A DNA stretch of 64,000 bases from Pyrobaculum ferrireducens (GCF_000234805.1 NC_016645.1:1-64000), one strand, 5' to 3'. Counted from the first letter of the stretch, positions 18,548-27,033 are shown. Notes: generated by a model from the sequence alone, not told the origin. Made by a program: numbers and translations.

Positions 18548-18602
18548 AACTCAGCGCTGCATACCCCGCCCACCGATCGCCAGCGGTCTTACTCATCACC
18601 CA
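18548..18602 (-). ncRNA. C/D box sRNA candidate with canonical spacing
   Basis: On the minus strand: box C GTGATGA (18599-18593), 12-nt guide, D' GCGA, 3-nt spacer, C' GTGGGCG, 12-nt guide and D CTGA (18554-18551). The 7-12-4-3-7-12-4 layout is the textbook archaeal methylation-guide form; D' and C' are degenerate, as is common. An AT-rich stretch at 18621-18634 lies about 25 nt before box C. D is followed by a T run that also forms the promoter of the next sRNA candidate downstream. The targets were not identified. Confidence 0.55.
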
Positions 18603-18663
18603 CTCCACACGTCTACTAGGTTTTAGTAAATTTTCTTTAATAAGGGTGTTTAGACCCGGGCTA

Positions 18664-19821
18664 ATGAAATACGCCTATGCTGGCCTCGTCTTGGTGGTTG
18701 CGGTCTTTGCGTACCTGGCCTACACGGTGGCGCAGTTGCCTGGCTCCGACGGGTTGCCGGGCGGGCCGGGGTACATCTCTGACGAGGTTTGGTATGTGAC
18801 CTCGGCGAGAAATTTGCTACACGACTTTTTCAGGTCAACTGCTAATTCGCCATATTTCACAACAACTACAAACTGCCTCACTAATGAGAGCAGGATTGTC
18901 AAGGAGTATACGAAGATAGATGCGGTTACTGTCGAGGGTGGAGTTGCGTGTTATTTGAGGAGGGGGTTTCCCTATCCCGACAAGGAGGGTATCCTTAGCT
19001 ACTACAACCTGGAGCACCCGCCCCTAGCCAAGTACGTGATCGCCGCCGTTGAGGCTGTGAGGGATGAGCCTCTGTTTTGGAGGTTGCCGTCTATCGTCCT
19101 GGGTTCTCTGACCTTGGTGTTTGTGTTTCTGGCGGCTAGGCGGGTGGCCGGCGAGCTGTACGCGTTGATAGCCGCCGCGCTTATGCTTTTTGACAACACC
19201 TTTAGAGCGATGGCTGGCATCGCCATGCTGGACGTGTACCTCGGCTTCTTCACAGCGTTGCTGGCCTATCTCTACCTCTCCGGCAGGCTCCTGGGGACGG
19301 GGGCCGCCCTTGGGCTAGCCGCCTCTGTCAAGTACTCGGGCGCCTTCCCCATCTTTGGGCTGGCCTACCTCCTGGCGAGGCGCGGCGTTAGGAACTTCGC
19401 GGCGGTGCTTTTAATGGCCGTCTCCGTCTTCCTCATTGTCAATATGCCGATAGCGGGAGGGCTGGGGTTGGAGAGGTGGGTCAGGGAGATCCTCGGCGCC
19501 TTGTCTTGGCACACCACATCTAGGCCTCCTGGCCCGACGGCGTCTAGTCCGCTGGACTGGCTGATTATGCAGAACAGCTTCGCCCTCTACATAAACCCCG
19601 ATATCTACGCCAGCGGCACGCCGGCCTACTTAATAGCGCTGATCTACAGTTTGTATAGGAGGGATGACGTGTCTATCCTCTACCTCTCTACCTACGGCGG
19701 CTACTGGCTTGTGTACCTCGCGGGGAACCACACCCTCTACAGCTTCTACACGGCGCACTTCACCCCCCTGGCCCATATAGTGCTGGCGAGGCTCTTCGCA
19801 GACTTGTCTAAAAAGACTTAG
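18664..19821 (+). CDS. PMT-type (GT39-like) membrane glycosyltransferase
   Basis: Multi-pass membrane protein of 385 residues resembling dolichyl-phosphate-mannose protein mannosyltransferases. After the first membrane helix (about 3-24) comes an exported loop with ISDEVWY, whose Asp-Glu (D40-E41) matches the conserved acidic pair of the family, and then EHPPLAKYVIA, a strong PMT signature. About eight further hydrophobic segments follow. It probably moves a sugar from a lipid carrier to proteins or lipids on the outer face of the membrane. The ATG at 18664 was chosen over an in-frame GTG at 18646 because TTTAATAA (18637-18643) lies about 25 nt before it. The exact donor and acceptor are unknown. 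Confidence 0.8.
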   Translation: MKYAYAGLVLVVAVFAYLAYTVAQLPGSDGLPGGPGYISDEVWYVTSARNLLHDFFRSTANSPYFTTTTNCLTNESRIVKEYTKIDAVTVEGGVACYLRRGFPYPDKEGILSYYNLEHPPLAKYVIAAVEAVRDEPLFWRLPSIVLGSLTLVFVFLAARRVAGELYALIAAALMLFDNTFRAMAGIAMLDVYLGFFTALLAYLYLSGRLLGTGAALGLAASVKYSGAFPIFGLAYLLARRGVRNFAAVLLMAVSVFLIVNMPIAGGLGLERWVREILGALSWHTTSRPPGPTASSPLDWLIMQNSFALYINPDIYASGTPAYLIALIYSLYRRDDVSILYLSTYGGYWLVYLAGNHTLYSFYTAHFTPLAHIVLARLFADLSKKT

Positions 19822-20182
19822 CCTGCTGCTTCGAGGCCTCGGTGTGGATGCGGCTCAGCCTCTCGTATATGTCCAGGAGCAGGCTCATCGACCTTAGATG
19901 CTCGATCATCTCCGGGGCAGACAGCTTCTCGATCTCTCTCCCCAGCTGGAGTATCTTGTCGAATACAATTCTCCTCACCTCTCTCAGCTGTACCACCTCC
20001 ACGGCTTGTTGCGCCTCTTCCTCGGTCTTTACGAGAACAACGGTGCGTTCGCAGTTTGCGCAGTAGAGCTCCCCGGTTTTGAGTCTGACTAGTACAGTGC
20101 CGCAGACTGGACAGGTATAGGAGGTGAGGGTAGCCCCCGCCCTCACCAACTGGGCTATTTTCTTTACGACGTCTTTCTCCAC
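19808..20182 (-). CDS. Zinc-ribbon protein of the Sjogren/scleroderma autoantigen 1 (p27) type
   Basis: This is a 124-residue protein from a GTG start. An N-terminal zinc ribbon has CPVC (C24, C27) and CANC (C41, C44), with GELYC leading into the second pair, followed by a long charged helix. This matches the archaeal Auto_anti-p27 family (SSSCA1), whose role in archaea is undefined. The GTG lies 24 nt from a TATA box shared with the divergent kinase-like gene. Its 3' end overlaps that of the glycosyltransferase by 14 nt in convergent orientation. Confidence 0.8.
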   Translation of the reverse strand: MEKDVVKKIAQLVRAGATLTSYTCPVCGTVLVRLKTGELYCANCERTVVLVKTEEEAQQAVEVVQLREVRRIVFDKILQLGREIEKLSAPEMIEHLRSMSLLLDIYERLSRIHTEASKQQAKSF

Positions 20183-20201
20183 GACGTACTCCCTCCATGT
20201 G

Positions 20202-20210
20202 TTTATAAAA
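20202..20210. promoter_or_regulatory. Shared bidirectional TATA box (zinc-ribbon gene / kinase gene)
   Basis: TTTATAAAA lies at the midpoint of the 46 nt between the divergent starts, 24 nt from the GTG at 20182 and 23 nt from the GTG at 20229. No second TATA box is present, so both leaderless transcripts appear to use this one. Confidence 0.6.
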
Positions 20211-20228
20211 TTCTTGCTACGGAGTTAT

Positions 20229-20912
20229 GTGCCGGACAGCGCGGCGGTTCTGCTCCTCCACACTCTGGGAGGCGGGGTTAGGCACGTGGCTTCTGTGCTT
20301 CTCCAGATAGAGGAGCTACAGCTAGAGGTTCTAGAGGGGGGCTCGGTGATGCTTAACGGCTTTTACGTAGTGGGTAAGGGCACCAACAGCGTTGTGTATA
20401 GGTGTAGGCCTAGGCTTGGGGGCTTTGACTTGGCGTGTAAGATCAGGCGCGGCGACTCTACGAGGCCCTCGCTGGCTCAAGAGGGGCAACTTCTCCACAT
20501 TGCCAACTCTGTTGGCGTGGGGCCCAGGCTGTACACATACAGCAGAGACGTAATTGCCTACCGATATGTAGACGGGGTGCCGCTGGAGAGGTGGTGGGGC
20601 GGCGCTGGGAGTCAGCAGAGGAGGGATCTCGTCGAGGATTTGTTGACTCAAGCCTTTAGGCTCGACGCCGCCGGCGTTTCTCACAACGAGTTGTCTAGAC
20701 TGGAGAGGCACGTAATAGTCGAGGGTGGGCGGCCTGTCATTATCGATTTCGAATCGGCGACTCTAGGCGGCGGCAGAAATGTCACCCAGGTGGCAAACGG
20801 CTTGATGCGCCTAGGCTTGAAGCCGCCTGTAGATGCCTTGAGGAGGTACAAGTCTTGTATGTGCCGCGACGCCCTCGACGAGGTCTTAAGAGGTTTTCTT
20901 AGCCAGCTCTAG
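20229..20912 (+). CDS. Predicted atypical Ser/Thr protein kinase (COG2112-like)
   Basis: This is a 227-residue protein from the GTG at 20229. The kinase core shows a short glycine loop (VGKGTNSVVYR), a Lys in ACKIRRG, the hinge-like AYRYVDGVPL, a catalytic-loop substitute HNELSRLERHVIV and IIDFESA in place of DFG. These variants characterise the archaeal predicted kinase family related to Bud32/RIO kinases. The true substrate is unknown. The GTG was chosen because it is 23 nt from a TATA box; the frame also opens at 20124 but that would run through the neighbour's promoter. The 3' end overlaps the convergent PUA gene by 27 nt. Confidence 0.75.
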   Translation: MPDSAAVLLLHTLGGGVRHVASVLLQIEELQLEVLEGGSVMLNGFYVVGKGTNSVVYRCRPRLGGFDLACKIRRGDSTRPSLAQEGQLLHIANSVGVGPRLYTYSRDVIAYRYVDGVPLERWWGGAGSQQRRDLVEDLLTQAFRLDAAGVSHNELSRLERHVIVEGGRPVIIDFESATLGGGRNVTQVANGLMRLGLKPPVDALRRYKSCMCRDALDEVLRGFLSQL

Positions 20913-21404
20913 CGATGCCCGCCAGATGCGGTCTCCCAGGTAGTGTAAATTCAGCAGTACCTTCCCCTTCTCCATCTGCTGGATCTCTTCGCTGGAGTGG
21001 AGGGCGACGGCTATCGCAATTGCGCGGCCCTTCTCGTCAACAACAAAGACTGTATCCCCCTTGTTAAACTCTCCCTCTAGTTTTTTTATCCCAGGCCGCA
21101 TCACATCTGCGCCGTCTATGATCCTCTTCACGGCCCCTGCGTCTACCACGGCCTTGGGGAGGGGCGGTAGCAACGCCCCCTTTGGTGATTTGTGAATTAG
21201 ATATAACGAGGGTATTATGAACTCGCCCAGGTCTTTAACGGATACCTTAGAGAGGAGGGGCTCGCCGTCTACAAGTATTATGGATTCTTTCTCAGTCAAC
21301 GGGACTATTTCAACAGTATCTACATTACTCATTATCGGCGCCGCGAATTTGTGGGACTCGCGTAGCTCCTTTATCTCCCTGTTGCTCAACCTTATCCTCC
21401 TCAC
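20886..21404 (-). CDS. PUA-domain RNA-binding protein (MCT-1-like)
   Basis: This 172-residue protein has an N-terminal helical/strand region (about 1-80) and a C-terminal PUA domain (about 85-165). The PUA part shows VVDAGAVKRIIDGADVMRPG, then KGDTVFVVDEKGRAIAIA, the usual PUA order. This layout matches archaeal MCTS1/Tma20-like proteins, which bind RNA and in eukaryotes act in ribosome recycling or reinitiation; the archaeal role is inferred. AAGTTAAAATT at 21423-21433 is the likely TATA box, about 24 nt before the start. Confidence 0.8.
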   Translation of the reverse strand: MRRIRLSNREIKELRESHKFAAPIMSNVDTVEIVPLTEKESIILVDGEPLLSKVSVKDLGEFIIPSLYLIHKSPKGALLPPLPKAVVDAGAVKRIIDGADVMRPGIKKLEGEFNKGDTVFVVDEKGRAIAIAVALHSSEEIQQMEKGKVLLNLHYLGDRIWRASLELAKKTS

Positions 21405-21447
21405 AAGCGTACCACTTCCAGAAAGTTAAAATTGTTGAGCCGGCGTA

Positions 21448-21500
21448 GATCTGTGCATGAATATCTCGTCACTGATTGGCCTTGCCGGGTCTCTTCACCG
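21448..21500 (-). ncRNA. Weak C/D box-like sRNA candidate
   Basis: On the minus strand GTGAAGA (21498-21492), 12 nt, CCAA, 3 nt, GTGACGA, 12 nt, CAGA gives the correct spacing but poor D boxes and a one-base-off box C. TTTTAAATATT at 21520-21530 lies about 26 nt before the C-like box, though it also fits the plus-strand regulator gene at 21553. It occupies an otherwise empty gap. Confidence 0.25.
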
Positions 21501-21552
21501 TTTTGATAGCCACAAAATCTTTTAAATATTCACGCACTCCCAATTACTGGAG

Positions 21553-22305
21553 ATGGGAAGTAAGTTGATAGAAGCCACAGTAAATATAGTTAGGAGTAGG
21601 GGAGAACAACTGTTCATAGACGTCAGTAGGCCCTACGCCTATACATTAGTAGCGAAATTTGACAGGTATAAGTACATAATGAGGATTGCGCCTGACGCGG
21701 ATCAAGTTTCGCAGAGCTCGCTAAAGGATCTTAAACTCCTCAGTATGTACACCGACGCGGCTAGTATATGTGTGGTGTCTACCGTCAAGTCTCAAGTTTT
21801 GCAACGCGGCGTTGTCCACATAAAGGACAGCGTGGTCTTTATGTCTCTGGCAACGTTCACCGACGTGTTAGAGGGCAGAGAACCTGTGTATAAGCTAAGC
21901 CGCGGCATCATCACAGCCTCGATAGATGGAGAGAAGCTGAGGGAGAGGAGGCAGAAGATGGGTATGAGTCTAGGCGCGCTGGCGCACAGCCTCGGCGTGA
22001 CGAGAGAGACGGTGTACCGCTACGAGCGCGGCGAGATAGAGGCGCCGCTGAGAGTCGCCGAGAGGCTGGCTTCTATATTCGGCGACGATATTATGAAGAA
22101 GATAGAGGTGGGCGAGAAGCCAAGGGCCACACCTGAGGAGCTGGCTAGTAGGCAGATCTCTCCAAATACATATAAGCTCGTCGAGTCACATCCAGACGCC
22201 ATTAAACACGACGGCAGGACCATATTCATTACTTCAGATCGTGAAAGGCTTAGAAAAACTATTGAGCTGGCGCAGGCGCTTAGCGCAGAGGTGGACAAGG
22301 CGTGA
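21553..22305 (+). CDS. HTH transcriptional regulator (COG1395-like)
   Basis: This is a 250-residue DNA-binding protein. The N-terminal half (about 1-115) is an alpha/beta region resembling a nuclease-like or sensor fold. A Cro/C1-type helix-turn-helix lies at about 125-180, with KLRERRQKMGMSLGALAHSL, GVTRETVYRYERGEIEAP and RVAERLASIFG. It matches the archaeal putative HTH-type regulatory proteins of COG1395. The regulated genes are unknown. The stop overlaps the GTG of trm1 (GTGA), so the two are co-translated. The TATA box TTTTAAATATT at about 21520-21530 is 27 nt before the ATG. Confidence 0.8.
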   Translation: MGSKLIEATVNIVRSRGEQLFIDVSRPYAYTLVAKFDRYKYIMRIAPDADQVSQSSLKDLKLLSMYTDAASICVVSTVKSQVLQRGVVHIKDSVVFMSLATFTDVLEGREPVYKLSRGIITASIDGEKLRERRQKMGMSLGALAHSLGVTRETVYRYERGEIEAPLRVAERLASIFGDDIMKKIEVGEKPRATPEELASRQISPNTYKLVESHPDAIKHDGRTIFITSDRERLRKTIELAQALSAEVDKA

Positions 22306-23381
22306 GGCACCTAGCTTTGAGGAGGGAGGGCGCCGTGGAGTTCTACACTCCAGATCCCGAGAAGTATGGCGGCATATACTCGGCGCCGGTTTTTTACAAC
22401 CCAGCTATGGAGAAGAACAGGACTCTCTCCGTGTTGATACTAAAGGCGTACGGCAAGACCGGCCTCACCGTATGTGAGCCGCTCAGTGGGACGGGGATCA
22501 GGGGGATTAGATATGCCGTGGAGAGCGGAGCCGTCGGCAGACTGGTGCTTAACGACATATCCAAAGAAGCGACTGAGCTCATTAAGAAGAACCTAGAGAT
22601 AAACGGCGTCGACGCCGAGGTATATAATGAAGATGCCAACGTCTTGTTGCATAGGCTGAGGGATACCTGCGACGTGGTGGATATAGATCCCTTCGGCTCC
22701 CCCGCGCCGTTTATGCAGGCGGCCTTCAGAGCCTTGAGGGAGGAGGGACTTATCTGCGCCACAGCCACCGACACGGCGGTCTTGGTTGGGCGCTATCCGC
22801 GAAAATGCCTAAGGAGATACGGCTCTGTGGCGTTTAGGACCCCCTTCTATATAGAGGTGGGTCTTAGAAACTTAATCGGTTTCGTGGCTAGGGTCGCCGC
22901 GTCGGAGGACTACAAAATAGAGCCGCTGATGTCTTACTGGGAGGGCCACTACTTCAGATTCTGCGCATACGCCGTCAGGGGGGCCAGAGACGCTGACGAC
23001 AACTTCCGCAACATCGGCTACCTCGAGTACAAGGGTGGGCTGAGGAGGGTAACTACGCGGCCCGGCGCGAGCTACCTGGGGCCTCTGTGGATAGGACCCA
23101 TGGGGGAGCCGCTGATTATATACAAAATGGCGGAGTTCGGACCTCACCAAGATTTCCTGAAACTACTGGCTGAGGAGTACTCCGTAGCCGCCCCTTGGTA
23201 CTACAGAATGCCTGAATTCGCTGTGGGTGGCAGGAGTGTAACTCTAAAAGAGGCCTTGAAGATCCTCAGGGAGGCAGGTATATACTCAACTGCGACGCAT
23301 ATGTCTCCAGATGGTTTCAAAACCGACTCTAGCTACGGCGAGGTGGCGAGGGTACTGAAAACATATAACTACGCCACTTAG
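22302..23381 (+). CDS. trm1: tRNA (guanine26-N2)-dimethyltransferase
   Basis: Uses S-adenosylmethionine to dimethylate G26 at the hinge of tRNA. This 359-residue protein shows the Trm1 N-terminal EFYTPDPEKYGGIYSAPVF with FYNPAMEKNR, SAM motif I CEPLSGTGIRGIRYA, and the catalytic IDPFGSPAPFM (D-P-F-G is the Trm1 version of DPPY). The C-terminal Trm1-specific domain follows, with RFCAYAVRG. Length is normal for the archaeal enzyme. The GTG start overlaps the preceding stop. It opens a run of RNA-related genes continuing to 24326 and opposes another tRNA methylase-like gene at 24229. Confidence 0.95.
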   Translation: MRHLALRREGAVEFYTPDPEKYGGIYSAPVFYNPAMEKNRTLSVLILKAYGKTGLTVCEPLSGTGIRGIRYAVESGAVGRLVLNDISKEATELIKKNLEINGVDAEVYNEDANVLLHRLRDTCDVVDIDPFGSPAPFMQAAFRALREEGLICATATDTAVLVGRYPRKCLRRYGSVAFRTPFYIEVGLRNLIGFVARVAASEDYKIEPLMSYWEGHYFRFCAYAVRGARDADDNFRNIGYLEYKGGLRRVTTRPGASYLGPLWIGPMGEPLIIYKMAEFGPHQDFLKLLAEEYSVAAPWYYRMPEFAVGGRSVTLKEALKILREAGIYSTATHMSPDGFKTDSSYGEVARVLKTYNYAT

Positions 23382-23388
23382 AAACTTC

Positions 23389-23898
23389 GTGGCTGACGTA
23401 GTAGCTGTAGCTGGACTCCCCGGGGCTGGGAAGACTACACTGGCTAGGTTAATTGAGAAGATGGGGTACAGCTACTACAGCCTAGGCGACGTGGTTAGGC
23501 TAGACGCTCAGAGGCGTGGGTACACGCCTGACAAGGCGGCGGTGAACCTACGCCTAGAAATGGGGAGGAGGGCCGTGGTAAACATACTTCTAAAAAACGT
23601 CGAGCCTGGCGGAAAGATTGTAATCGACGGAGTGAGGAGCCTAGAGGAGGTTGAGGCCATCGAGGAGCACCTAGGCCCCACCTTTCTCATATACGTAGTC
23701 GCCTCTAGAAGAACGAGGTATCAGAGACTCGCGGCGAGGGGTAGGAGTGATGATCCGGCTGTTTATTCCCAGTTCCTCCTAAGAGATCTCAGAGAGTTGA
23801 GGTTCGGCCTCGCGGATCTCCTCGCCAGGGCCGACTACATCGTTGTCAACGAGAAGCCTATTGAGGAGCTTGAACGCGAGTTAAGAGGCTTGTTATGA
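23389..23898 (+). CDS. UPF0200-family P-loop kinase (dephospho-CoA kinase/AK-like)
   Basis: This 169-residue nucleotide-binding protein has a Walker A GLPGAGKTT near residues 8-16, a short lid with RGRSDDP, and the IVIDGVRSLEEVEAI segment typical of archaeal UPF0200 proteins, which are related to adenylate and dephospho-CoA kinases. The substrate is unproven. It starts at a GTG 7 nt after the trm1 stop and its end overlaps the next gene by 4 nt, so it is part of the same transcript. Confidence 0.8.
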   Translation: MADVVAVAGLPGAGKTTLARLIEKMGYSYYSLGDVVRLDAQRRGYTPDKAAVNLRLEMGRRAVVNILLKNVEPGGKIVIDGVRSLEEVEAIEEHLGPTFLIYVVASRRTRYQRLAARGRSDDPAVYSQFLLRDLRELRFGLADLLARADYIVVNEKPIEELERELRGLL

Positions 23899-24326
23899 GA
23901 GTCGAAGCGGTGGTTGAGGTTAGGCTGACCGAGGACAAGAACAAAGTTTTGAAGGCGCTGGAAAACGTATTCACCCCCACCTCTATAGAGGAGAGGAGGG
24001 GAGACACCGGAGTAGTTCTAGTCGCTACGTGCGACGGGAGTGAGTGTCTTGAGAAAATGAGGGGGGCCATCTGGCGCCAGGGGATACAAGACGCGGCGAG
24101 GGGCGTGATCTCCAGGGGGATAGTCGGCGAGGACACGGTAGTATTTTCAATTAATAAACAGGCGGCGTATGTGGGCGTTGTTAGTTTCGTCACAGAGCCG
24201 GGGGAGTCCCCCCTAGGCCCCATAACTTTTACCGTGAGGACGAGAGATGTGCGTCAATTTCTCGACTGGCTGGCGCCGCGGACTTACAGAGGCAAGGTGT
24301 ACTACCAAGCCCCTCCCCCCGATTAG
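23895..24326 (+). CDS. UPF0201/COG1325 RNA-binding-like protein
   Basis: This 143-residue protein matches the archaeal UPF0201 family, predicted from structure to bind RNA and linked by context to the exosome. It shows an N-terminal strand VEAVVEVRLTEDKNKVLKA, a central helix, and SPLGPITFTVRT, a conserved turn of the family. The start ATG overlaps the upstream stop. The 3' end overlaps the convergent methylase-like gene by 98 nt, near a C-rich run at 24310-24320. Confidence 0.8.
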   Translation: MRVEAVVEVRLTEDKNKVLKALENVFTPTSIEERRGDTGVVLVATCDGSECLEKMRGAIWRQGIQDAARGVISRGIVGEDTVVFSINKQAAYVGVVSFVTEPGESPLGPITFTVRTRDVRQFLDWLAPRTYRGKVYYQAPPPD

Positions 24327-25005
24327 AAACTCTCCATATGTAAACCACCCGGTAGAGGCCGCCGTGGAGATACATAACACAGCTCCTCAGAGCAGGAACG
24401 TCCACATATATGGGAGAGGCGAAGACCACGTAACCTCCGCTCTTTACAACTCTAGAGGCCACCTCGGCGAACTCTTGTATAAGAGCTCTTATCTCCAACT
24501 CCGACTTCGCCAGCCGGCCGTAGGGCGGATCGCCCACGGCGGCGTCGAGACCCCCCCTAAGCGGGGGGAGAACCGCGTTTGCCTGCGCCACGTCGCCAGA
24601 CGTATTACGCCTAGCTATGAACAGGGCCTCCAAGTCCAGGTCCGTCCCAACCACGTAGCCCCCCGCCCTCTCGACCTCGTGCGCCACGGCGCCCGTGCCC
24701 ACGAACGGCTCCCAGATCCTACTCCCCTCTGCCACCCGGGCCAGGTTAACCATGAGCCTGGCTGTTATGTAGTCCAGCGTCTTGGTGGACCTCTCGATCT
24801 GCGGCTTCTCTTTCCTAATCCTCTCCCCATTTACTGACTTAGCCAAGGAAGCCCTCTTGAAAATTTCACAACTAGGACAGGTAAATACCGCGTAGCGCGC
24901 GCCTACCTCAGCCGGCTCGCACCTGCCTATCTCCGCCAGCGCCATCGCCTCCTCGCGCGCGAGGCACGGGTACCTCTGCCCCAGCCCCACCACACAGATC
25001 TCCAT
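24229..25005 (-). CDS. Trm11/TrmG10-like RNA guanosine N2-methylase
   Basis: This 258-residue Rossmann-fold methylase has motif I IWEPFVGTGAVAHEV, motif II acidic residue GTDLDLEA, and catalytic motif DPPYGR (motif IV). It resembles COG1041 enzymes that methylate G10 in archaeal tRNA. The N-terminal region before motif I is short for a THUMP-bearing TrmG10 and contains CPSC. The family's natural C-terminus seems to fall near YIWRVSN (about 24320); the last 30 residues read antisense through the neighbouring gene and look like read-through after loss of the stop or a frameshift in a C run. It overlaps DUF373 by TAATG. Confidence 0.75.
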   Translation of the reverse strand: MEICVVGLGQRYPCLAREEAMALAEIGRCEPAEVGARYAVFTCPSCEIFKRASLAKSVNGERIRKEKPQIERSTKTLDYITARLMVNLARVAEGSRIWEPFVGTGAVAHEVERAGGYVVGTDLDLEALFIARRNTSGDVAQANAVLPPLRGGLDAAVGDPPYGRLAKSELEIRALIQEFAEVASRVVKSGGYVVFASPIYVDVPALRSCVMYLHGGLYRVVYIWRVSNRGEGLGSTPCLCKSAAPASREIDAHLSSSR

Positions 25006-26000
25006 TACCTCTCTAAAACACGCCTAGCGATATAAACCGCCACCACGATGAGAAACACCGCGGCTAGAAACTCGCCGATAGCCGTCAACACCTCTACGAG
25101 ATTACCCTCCTGTTTGGTAATAACTGGGAAGAGGAGGTAAAAGAAGGAGAAGGTTACGCCCCCCGCTACTATACCGCCGTACTTAATTTTCTTGTTTATT
25201 ATATACGCCTCACTTACATAGGACACGTAGGGAATGACTACGACCGCTAACAGTACGTAGTTAGGTATTATCTGCACTCCTAGAAAGAGAGACGCCAAGT
25301 AGATAACTACTATAAACATAGATACCACCGTTATGATAAAAGTCACTTCATATCTCTTTAACACGTCTCTAAGAAAATCATAAATACCGAATCCATATAT
25401 CATTATAAAGAAAGCCATAAATAAAAATACAATATTTATCATGTATCTAATAATTTCTATGTTAAAAGTGTTTCCAAAAAGTAGGATAAAGATTAGAAGC
25501 GCAGGTATGCCCACGGTGTATCTGCGATACTCCGGCTCTTTAACCGCCTTGTTTAGATAGTATCTAAAAAGCGTGACCGTCTCCTCGACGCCTCTCGCCT
25601 GTTTTACCACTACTCTATAGACAGACATCACAGGCCTCTTCGACTGAATTGCTGGGATCGCCGCCTCGTCGCTGGGCCCGTCAGAGACGAAATAAATAGC
25701 ATCCGCGTCGTACAGCGCCAACACCTGTTCCAACTCCTTAACCACAACTACGTCAGCCACAGCCGGGTCTGGAGAGCCGCTAATCACAGCCACATTTGTG
25801 TTCTCAACTCCATATTCAGAGGTCAGCCTATCGTATATCTTCACTGCGGCAAACACGGCGTTTGCGTCTGAGTCGTCCGGGTTTGCCAGTATATACCTAA
25901 TTGCCAGCCTCAACACCTCGTCTCTCCCTACAACAGGCGTCTCAAATCCCTGGGCCTTTAAATCGCCGTCTCTATCGACGTATAAAACAAGAACACGCAC
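25005..26000 (-). CDS. DUF373 family membrane protein
   Basis: This 331-residue protein has a soluble N-terminal half matching archaeal DUF373: VLYVDRDGDL at the start, NPDDSDANAVFAAVKIYDRL, then NVAVISGSPDP and YFVSDGPSDEAAIPAI. The C-terminal half (about 180-325) holds six or seven hydrophobic segments. Function is unknown. It lies between the coiled-coil gene, whose stop overlaps its GTG, and the tRNA methylase-like gene, forming a three-gene minus-strand operon led by the promoter at 27007. DUF373 next to coiled-coil genes suggests a membrane complex, but that is inference. Confidence 0.85.
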   Translation of the reverse strand: MRVLVLYVDRDGDLKAQGFETPVVGRDEVLRLAIRYILANPDDSDANAVFAAVKIYDRLTSEYGVENTNVAVISGSPDPAVADVVVVKELEQVLALYDADAIYFVSDGPSDEAAIPAIQSKRPVMSVYRVVVKQARGVEETVTLFRYYLNKAVKEPEYRRYTVGIPALLIFILLFGNTFNIEIIRYMINIVFLFMAFFIMIYGFGIYDFLRDVLKRYEVTFIITVVSMFIVVIYLASLFLGVQIIPNYVLLAVVVIPYVSYVSEAYIINKKIKYGGIVAGGVTFSFFYLLFPVITKQEGNLVEVLTAIGEFLAAVFLIVVAVYIARRVLER

Positions 26001-26989
26001 TACTCTTCCGGCAGGTATCCAGCCTCTATCAATATCTTAATTTCGTCATGAGTCAACCTCTCTCCATTTAGCAACCTGTTATACAAGACCTCCGCCCTCT
26101 CCTTCAGAGACTCAACCCGCTCCTCTCTCGCCCTAGCCCTCGCCTTGTTCCTCTCGGCTAGCTCTAAAGCCTTTAGCAGTACGTTGTATTTCTCCAGCTC
26201 CTCCTGGAGAGCCCTCCTCTTCTCTCTAAGCTCCTTCCGCTTCAGAGCCAGCTGTAGAATCTCCGACTTGATTTCCTCCCGGCGTTTTTTCAGCTCTTCT
26301 CTCCTCTCCTTCAGCTTCGCAAGCTCCTTGTACACCTCCTGCCTACTTGCCTTTAGCTGGGCCAGCTCTTGTTTTACAGTATTTAGATCTTGAACTAATC
26401 TAGCTATTTCGCTTCTAATGGCCTCTCTCTTGCTTTTAAATTCGTCAATTTGAGACTTTAACTCAGCTATATGCGCCTTTATCTTCTCCATGGAGTCCGC
26501 CAGGTTCAACTCCTTCTCTATCTCACTTATGTACTTGATAAACTGCCTCTCCCACTCGGGGTTTGTAGGCGAGGTTTCGAAGAAGTACTCAAGTTGTTCA
26601 ATTATCCGCTTCAACTTATCCTTCTCAAGCGTCTTCCCCCCCACATACTCATTTATTGTACTCAATAGATTTCTATAGATAACTAGTTTTTCTCTATATT
26701 TCTGCATAGTTATATTCATATTTAGTAATTCACTCCTAAGACTTCTTATCTGGTTTATTATCTGACTCTTTCTCTCCACTAGGGAGCTTATCAACTCTCT
26801 AGTTTTCTGAAGCCGCCCCCTAGCGCCCTCGATATGCGACCTCACCTCGGCGAGCTCCTTCCGGATTTCCTCCAGGAGAGTTCTTTTGTTGTTTATTTCG
26901 CTAGTGGTTTCGTCTATCTGTCTCTGGACCTCGTCAATTCGAGAATTTATTTCACGGATTTTCTCAAGCAACTCTTCCTTACTAAGCAC
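26000..26989 (-). CDS. Long coiled-coil protein (COG1340-like)
   Basis: This 329-residue protein consists almost entirely of heptad-patterned charged helix from about residue 4 to 295, with a break near 130-150 (TSPTNPEWERQFIKYI). No enzymatic motif, signal peptide or membrane segment is visible. It resembles archaeal uncharacterised coiled-coil proteins of COG1340. It heads the operon with DUF373 and a methylase-like gene. It starts at the ATG 22 nt from the shared TATA box. Confidence 0.75.
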   Translation of the reverse strand: MLSKEELLEKIREINSRIDEVQRQIDETTSEINNKRTLLEEIRKELAEVRSHIEGARGRLQKTRELISSLVERKSQIINQIRSLRSELLNMNITMQKYREKLVIYRNLLSTINEYVGGKTLEKDKLKRIIEQLEYFFETSPTNPEWERQFIKYISEIEKELNLADSMEKIKAHIAELKSQIDEFKSKREAIRSEIARLVQDLNTVKQELAQLKASRQEVYKELAKLKERREELKKRREEIKSEILQLALKRKELREKRRALQEELEKYNVLLKALELAERNKARARAREERVESLKERAEVLYNRLLNGERLTHDEIKILIEAGYLPEE

Positions 26990-27006
26990 GCCTATAGAAA
27001 ACCCCT

Positions 27007-27015
27007 AATTTAAAT
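27007..27015. promoter_or_regulatory. Shared bidirectional TATA box (coiled-coil operon / regulator)
   Basis: AATTTAAAT contains the self-complementary ATTTAAAT and is centred 22 nt from the ATG at 26989 and 23 nt from the ATG at 27034. It is the only strong TATA element in the 44-nt gap; a weaker TTATAT follows at 27017-27022. Confidence 0.6.
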
Positions 27016-27033
27016 CTTATATCCCGGCACTAC

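Noticed and set aside
20747-20775. TTCGAATC resembling a tRNA T-loop
   Set aside because: It lies inside the kinase gene and no acceptor or anticodon arm can be built around it. I saw no tRNA or rRNA gene in the window.
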